Under the pieces are notes generated by a model. The model did not search any database and was not told the DNA's origin. It worked only from the letters and a program-made list of their open reading frames with translations. A stretch of DNA of 36,024 nucleotides from Opitutia bacterium (GTDB taxonomy: Bacteria; Verrucomicrobiota; Verrucomicrobiia; Opitutales; Seribacteraceae), in contig PCBO01000134.1 in assembly GCA_002730975.1 (NCBI GenBank), forward strand, positions 1-36,024, written 5' to 3'. Positions 31,893 to 36,024 of this stretch are shown one piece after another. Every line of letters begins with the position of its first letter. The stretch's first letter is position 1. Made by a program: the position numbers and the translations under genes.

Positions 31893-33581
31893 ATGTCCGA
31901 ACTCCAGGATTCACAGAAAGAAGCACCCCTCGATTTCATTCGTTCTATTGTCCACGAGGAAGTCGAAGCAGGCAAAAACGATGGGCGCGTACACACCCGC
32001 TTCCCACCGGAGCCCAACGGTTATCTGCACCTTGGGCATGCCAAAAGCATTTGTCTGAATTTTGGCGTTGCCGATGAATTCGGCGGTTTATGCAACCTGC
32101 GGCTTGACGACACTAACCCCGTCGCAGAGAAGACGGAATATGCGGAAGCCATCATGGAAGACGTTCGCTGGCTCGGATTCGATTGGGAAGACCGACTTTG
32201 TCATGCCTCGGACTATTTCGACCAGCTCCACGAATGGGCCATACAATTGATCAAGTCCGGGAAAGCTTACGTATGCGACCTTTCCGCCGAAGAAATGAGG
32301 AAAAAAAGAGGTACTTTGACCGAACCCGGCGTGAAATGCTGCTTTCGCGAACGTTCCGTTGAAGAAAACCTAGAGCTCTTTGCAAAAATGAGGGACGGAG
32401 ACTTTGAAGATGGTTCTCGGACCCTGCGGGTGAAAATTGATATGTCTTCCCCCAACCTGAACATGCGAGATCCTGTGATCTACCGCATCGTGCATGCAGA
32501 TCATCCGAAAACGGGCGACAAATGGAAGATCTATCCTTCCTATGATTTCGCTCACGGACAATCCGACTCCATCGAAGGTATAACCCACTCTCTCTGCACC
32601 CTCGAATTCGAGGATCATCGACCGCTTTATAATTGGTTTTGCGAAAACCTCGGAATCCATCACCCCCGACAAATCGAATTTGCCAGACTCAACTTGAATT
32701 ACGTCGTGATGAGCAAACGAAAGATGCTGCGATTGGTCGAGGATGGACATGTCTCAGGTTGGAGCGACCCCAGAATGCCCACCATTCAAGGTTTGCGGCG
32801 CAGAGGTTACACACCCGAATCGATCCGCAACTTTTCAGAAAAGGTGGGCGTGGCCAAACGCGACAACATGATTGACGTGGCTCTCCTCGAACACTGTTTG
32901 CGAAACGACTTGAACAAGAAGGCCCTTCGACGAATGGGAGTGCTTAGACCCCTCAAGGTCGTCATCGAGAACTATCCTAAAGATCAGGTCGAGAAACTGG
33001 ATGCCATAAACAACCCCGAGGATCCTGAAGCCGGTTCTCGGACAGTTCCCTTTTCACGAGAGCTTTACATCGAACGCGATGATTTCATGGAGGATCCGCC
33101 AAAAAAATTCTTTCGGTTGGGGCCGGGGCGCGAGGTGCGCTTGCGCTACGCTTACTACATAACATGTACCGAAGTTGTTAAGGACGGAAATGGAGAAGTC
33201 GTCGAACTGCGTTGTTCTTATGACCCCGAGACCAAGGGAGGCGATTCTCCCGATGGCCGAAAGGTCAAAGGCACCCTTCACTGGGTAAGCGCGCCAAATG
33301 CCTTAAATGCTGAGGTTCGCCTCTACGACCGTCTCTTTTCCAAGGAAAACCCCGAAGACGGTGAGGACTTCACGTCCAACCTAAATCCCGATTCGCTGCT
33401 AACTCTGAGCAACTGTAAATTGGAACCGGAACTCGCTCGGGCCGAGTCGGGCGAGTCCTTTCAGCTAGAGCGCCTCGGTTACTTTTGCCTCGATTCCGAG
33501 GATTCTTCTCCGGAAAACCTTGTTCTAAATCGGACTGCACCTCTTCGGGATTCTTGGGCAAAACTCCAAAAAAGAAACTAA
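31893..33581 (+). CDS. glnS: Glutaminyl-tRNA synthetase GlnS
   Basis: GlnS charges tRNA-Gln directly with glutamine. The 562-residue length fits the bacterial family. Signatures are [17 protein letters not shown] (HIGH motif HLGH), LRLDDTNP, the KMSKS-type VMSKRKM near residue 273, and two C-terminal beta-barrel domains with the family motif [13 protein letters not shown]. It directly follows gltX. GlnRS in bacteria came from eukaryotes by transfer and is patchily distributed; it is common in Proteobacteria, Deinococcus and some PVC bacteria. No C-terminal YqeY extension is present. Confidence 0.97.
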   Translation: MSELQDSQKEAPLDFIRSIVHEEVEAGKNDGRVHTRFPPEPNGYLHLGHAKSICLNFGVADEFGGLCNLRLDDTNPVAEKTEYAEAIMEDVRWLGFDWEDRLCHASDYFDQLHEWAIQLIKSGKAYVCDLSAEEMRKKRGTLTEPGVKCCFRERSVEENLELFAKMRDGDFEDGSRTLRVKIDMSSPNLNMRDPVIYRIVHADHPKTGDKWKIYPSYDFAHGQSDSIEGITHSLCTLEFEDHRPLYNWFCENLGIHHPRQIEFARLNLNYVVMSKRKMLRLVEDGHVSGWSDPRMPTIQGLRRRGYTPESIRNFSEKVGVAKRDNMIDVALLEHCLRNDLNKKALRRMGVLRPLKVVIENYPKDQVEKLDAINNPEDPEAGSRTVPFSRELYIERDDFMEDPPKKFFRLGPGREVRLRYAYYITCTEVVKDGNGEVVELRCSYDPETKGGDSPDGRKVKGTLHWVSAPNALNAEVRLYDRLFSKENPEDGEDFTSNLNPDSLLTLSNCKLEPELARAESGESFQLERLGYFCLDSEDSSPENLVLNRTAPLRDSWAKLQKRN

Positions 33582-33741
33582 ACAAGCTTTGGACAGAGCT
33601 AAGCCTCCCTCTTTTTCAAGCTTGCAATAGTTTCCCAAACAATGATCTTGAATCTCCTGACAGCGATGTTCTCGCTATCGTAAATAATCCGATGAAAAAT
33701 TCGTCAAAAGCAGATTAACTGCGAAAACCATCAAAATAACT

Positions 33742-35634
33742 ATGAACGAAGATAACAGAATGCGATTGTTGTGGGCCGGATTCATGGCCATTCTTGCTGC
33801 AGGTGTAGGTTTTGCCATTCGTGGCGGAATCTTTGACAACTGGCAAGCCGAGTATGGCTTTACCGGAGCTCAACTAGGAGCTATCGGTGGAGCTGGCTTT
33901 ACGGGGTTCTGCTTCGGCATCATAATCGGTGGTTTCGTTGTGGACAAGATTGGATACGGTAAATTGGTCCTCGTAGCCTTCGTCCTTCACGTTCTTTCGG
34001 CCATCGTAACCTTCGTGCCCGGTGCTGAAACCTCACCGGCTATGGCTTACACATACCTGTTTTGGGCAATGTTTATCTTTGCAGGTGCAAATGGGGTTCT
34101 CGAGGCAGTGGCCAATCCTCTCGTCGCCAGACTTTTCCCGGAAAAACGTACGCATTATTTAAACATCCTCCATGCCAGTTGGCCGGCCGGTCTTGTTTTG
34201 GGAGGAATGTGCGGATGGTACTTAGACGACAAACTGGGTTGGGGTTGGAAAGAACAGTTAGCTCTTTATCTAATTCCTACTCTCGCATACGGAATAATGT
34301 TCTTCGGTCAAAAGTACCCGAAATCAGAAGCCTCGGAAAAAGGTCTTGGCATAGGTGAAATGTTCAAAGACGTGGGCGTCCTCGGAGCCCTCGTAGTTTG
34401 CTACCTATTGGTCCAGTTCTTCAATGGTTCTCTCGGTTTCGACTTAGCTTCGTCTTACTGCTTGGGAGTGGTATTATTGGTCGTAGCCGGCATGGTGACT
34501 CGCCAACAAACTGAGGTTTCCTCTCAGACTCTTGGTCTTCTCGCCATCTGCATTCTTCTCGGCGGCTATTTTCAAATGGCTTTCGACCTGCCTATTTTGG
34601 GGGCTGCTATAATCGGAGGAGTTCTTCTTGCCGGCTTGGGAGTCAGTATGAAATGGGCTGTCGGTTCATTTCTTCTCTTCGTGCTTTTCATTACCCATGC
34701 TCTAGTTGGTGCTGTAGAGCTTGGAACAGACGGGTGGATTCAAAATATCACAGGAAATATTTTGACCTCTGAGCAAGGAAAAATACTCTTTGTATTTACA
34801 TCAATGATGATGTTCGCACTTCGTTTCTGCGCCGATTTCATCGAAAAAAAGCTCGGTCTTTCTCCTATTGGAATTCTACTGGCAAGTTCTATTCTTGCCT
34901 GTATTGGTCTCAACATGGCGAGCAACATATCGACCTTTCAGAGTGCTTTAATTGCCCTTGCCATTTACGGTATTGGAAAGACCTTCTTTTGGCCTACAAT
35001 GCTTGCGGTTGCTTCCGACCGCTATCCACGTACCGGAGCGGTTGCGATAAGCATCATGGGAGGCATAGGCATGCTCTCCGCCGGAATAGTAGGTGGTCCC
35101 GGTCTTGGTTATGCCAAAGACAGGTTTTCCGGAGAGGCCCTACAAGCCAGCGACACGGAAACCAACGCCACTATCTACCAGACAGCCAAGAGCGAGACCA
35201 ATAGTACTTTTCTGTTCTTCGCCGAATCCACCGGGCTTGATGGCAAGCAACTACAAGCTATCAATGGAAAGCTCACGACAGCAAGATCCATTCTTGAAGA
35301 AGGTAAAGCCAAGGATTTCGATGAAAAAGCCCTAGAAGGCAAGACAGATGAAGAAAAAGAGAAGGCTCGTAAGGACTTTTCCGATCAGAAGGAAATTGAA
35401 CAGGCTTTGGTTTCTGCCAAAGCTTTGACTCTTGGCACGCCTGGCAAACCTGAAGACGCAACCAAGATTCTTTCCGCTGAAGAAACTGCTATTCATGGAG
35501 CAAGTATCGAAGGTGACAGAAGGACTCTTCGAGCCGACTCATTCATTCCCGGAACTATGGCCGTGATCTACTTCTTCATCTTCCTCTATTTCAGAAGTCA
35601 AGGCGGCTACAAAATAGTCAAGATCGACGATTAA
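33742..35634 (+). CDS. MFS transporter with four extra membrane segments and a large periplasmic loop
   Basis: The 630-residue protein is longer than a usual 400-450-residue MFS carrier. I count about 16 hydrophobic segments: six canonical ones, four extra ones between about residues 210 and 310, then six more. The extra number is even, so topology is kept. Between the last two helices lies a charged loop of about 145 residues (about 456-600) that should be periplasmic. It contains two extended sequons (ETNAT, ETNST) and a coiled-coil-like stretch ([13 protein letters not shown]). The substrate is unknown. A strong terminator follows, and the next gene is a Gfo/Idh/MocA oxidoreductase, a neighbour often seen with sugar uptake, so a carbohydrate substrate is a guess. 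Confidence 0.86.
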   Translation: MNEDNRMRLLWAGFMAILAAGVGFAIRGGIFDNWQAEYGFTGAQLGAIGGAGFTGFCFGIIIGGFVVDKIGYGKLVLVAFVLHVLSAIVTFVPGAETSPAMAYTYLFWAMFIFAGANGVLEAVANPLVARLFPEKRTHYLNILHASWPAGLVLGGMCGWYLDDKLGWGWKEQLALYLIPTLAYGIMFFGQKYPKSEASEKGLGIGEMFKDVGVLGALVVCYLLVQFFNGSLGFDLASSYCLGVVLLVVAGMVTRQQTEVSSQTLGLLAICILLGGYFQMAFDLPILGAAIIGGVLLAGLGVSMKWAVGSFLLFVLFITHALVGAVELGTDGWIQNITGNILTSEQGKILFVFTSMMMFALRFCADFIEKKLGLSPIGILLASSILACIGLNMASNISTFQSALIALAIYGIGKTFFWPTMLAVASDRYPRTGAVAISIMGGIGMLSAGIVGGPGLGYAKDRFSGEALQASDTETNATIYQTAKSETNSTFLFFAESTGLDGKQLQAINGKLTTARSILEEGKAKDFDEKALEGKTDEEKEKARKDFSDQKEIEQALVSAKALTLGTPGKPEDATKILSAEETAIHGASIEGDRRTLRADSFIPGTMAVIYFFIFLYFRSQGGYKIVKIDD

Positions 35635-35648
35635 AATTATTTAGATCA

Positions 35649-35688
35649 CTGCGACGAGGTTTTCAATGACCTCGTCGCAGTTTCGGTT
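35649..35688 (+). terminator. Strong intrinsic terminator after the MFS gene
   Basis: A perfect 12-bp GC-rich stem (CTGCGACGAGGT / ACCTCGTCGCAG) closes an 8-base loop (TTTCAATG). It lies 14 bases past the stop codon and is followed by TTTCGGTTT. It should separate the transporter from the oxidoreductase gene that starts at 35731. Confidence 0.88.
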
Positions 35689-35730
35689 TCCCGTATTGAA
35701 AATAATCTCTTTCTAATTTCTACTCTCACA

Positions 35731-36024
35731 ATGGCTAAGAAAAAACCACTACGCATCGGATTAATCGGGTATGGATTCATGGGGCGCACCCACTCCAATG
35801 CCTTTCGGAAAGTTTCCAACTTCTTCGATTTAAAGCATGAACCTCAGCTTGCGGCAGTTTGTGCAAGAAACAAGGATCGAGCCCAAGATTTTGCTGATCA
35901 GTGGGGATATGAGTCCGTAGAAACAGATTGGCGTAAACTAATAGACAGAGACGACATTGACGTAATTGGCATTGCTGCCCCCAATAACGTCCATCACGAC
36001 ATCGCCATCGCCGCAGCGGAAGCG
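35731..36024 (+). CDS. Gfo/Idh/MocA family oxidoreductase (3' end beyond window)
   Basis: Ninety-eight residues are visible and the frame runs off the right edge. The N-terminus shows the NAD(P) Rossmann motif [17 protein letters not shown], then [12 protein letters not shown] and [16 protein letters not shown], the typical pattern of this family, including the APNNVHH loop around the nicotinamide. Members oxidise or epimerise sugars, inositols and related polyols in the cytoplasm. The substrate is set by the missing C-terminal half. It starts 96 bp after the MFS gene with a terminator in between, so it probably has its own promoter. Confidence 0.93.
   Translation, partial: MAKKKPLRIGLIGYGFMGRTHSNAFRKVSNFFDLKHEPQLAAVCARNKDRAQDFADQWGYESVETDWRKLIDRDDIDVIGIAAPNNVHHDIAIAAAEA

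Noticed and set aside
33485-33718. A 77-residue frame running from the glnS end into the 160-bp gap before the MFS gene.
   Set aside because: It overlaps glnS for about 100 bases and has no recognisable motif. The gap holds only a weak 5-bp hairpin near 33660-33680.

Overview
The window reads as a chromosomal segment of a Gram-negative bacterium, most likely a free-living, probably marine member of Verrucomicrobiota (Opitutia/Puniceicoccales-like). This is inference from gene style, not a placement. The signs are a multi-kilobase surface protein with LamG, DUF285 and cadherin modules and a Trp-rich C-terminus, a PQQ-type beta-propeller protein, a DPxAAxWA helical-repeat protein, a small CPISGK/CCGNC protein, and an outer-membrane barrel.

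Layout. Bases 1-8753 hold the 3' part of a giant secreted or surface protein, cut by the left edge. Its modules in order are GLUG-like, a split cadherin-like domain, three LamG domains separated by a beta-helix, transthyretin-like and EF-hand-type modules, eleven 25-residue DUF285 repeats, cadherin repeats, a 303-residue Asp/Asn/Thr repeat, a FnIII-like domain and an aromatic C-terminal domain. An intrinsic terminator follows. From 8988 to 15862 come a membrane-anchored helical-repeat protein (+), a minus-strand pair of exported beta-propeller protein and priA, and a divergent K+ channel. After an empty 551-bp stretch, 16414-23606 is a plus-strand run: MFS transporter, PLD-family lipoprotein, beta-barrel, MalY/PatB-type aminotransferase and ligA. 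On the minus strand, 23603-30250 holds a membrane-anchored TPR+FKBP isomerase, the carB-purU pair, a small Cys-rich exported protein with its own terminator, and an NAD(P)-binding protein. On the plus strand, 30344-36024 holds gltX, glnS, a second MFS transporter with a large periplasmic loop, a strong terminator and the start of a Gfo/Idh/MocA oxidoreductase.

The most interesting signal crosses genes. The giant protein carries about 80 copies of the extended bacterial N-glycosylation sequon D/E-x-N-x-S/T by hand count. Thirty-five of these lie in the 303-residue tail repeat, and all of those have Asp at -2. The same sequon occurs seven times in the periplasmic part of the TPR-FKBP protein, four of them in its last 35 residues, and twice in the predicted periplasmic loop of the second MFS transporter. 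Seven cytoplasmic enzymes in the window (PriA, CarB, GltX, GlnS, PurU, the aminotransferase and LigA; about 4,250 residues) contain only one. This suggests a general PglB-like N-glycosylation system in this organism. No oligosaccharyltransferase gene is in the window, so the idea rests on sequon distribution alone.
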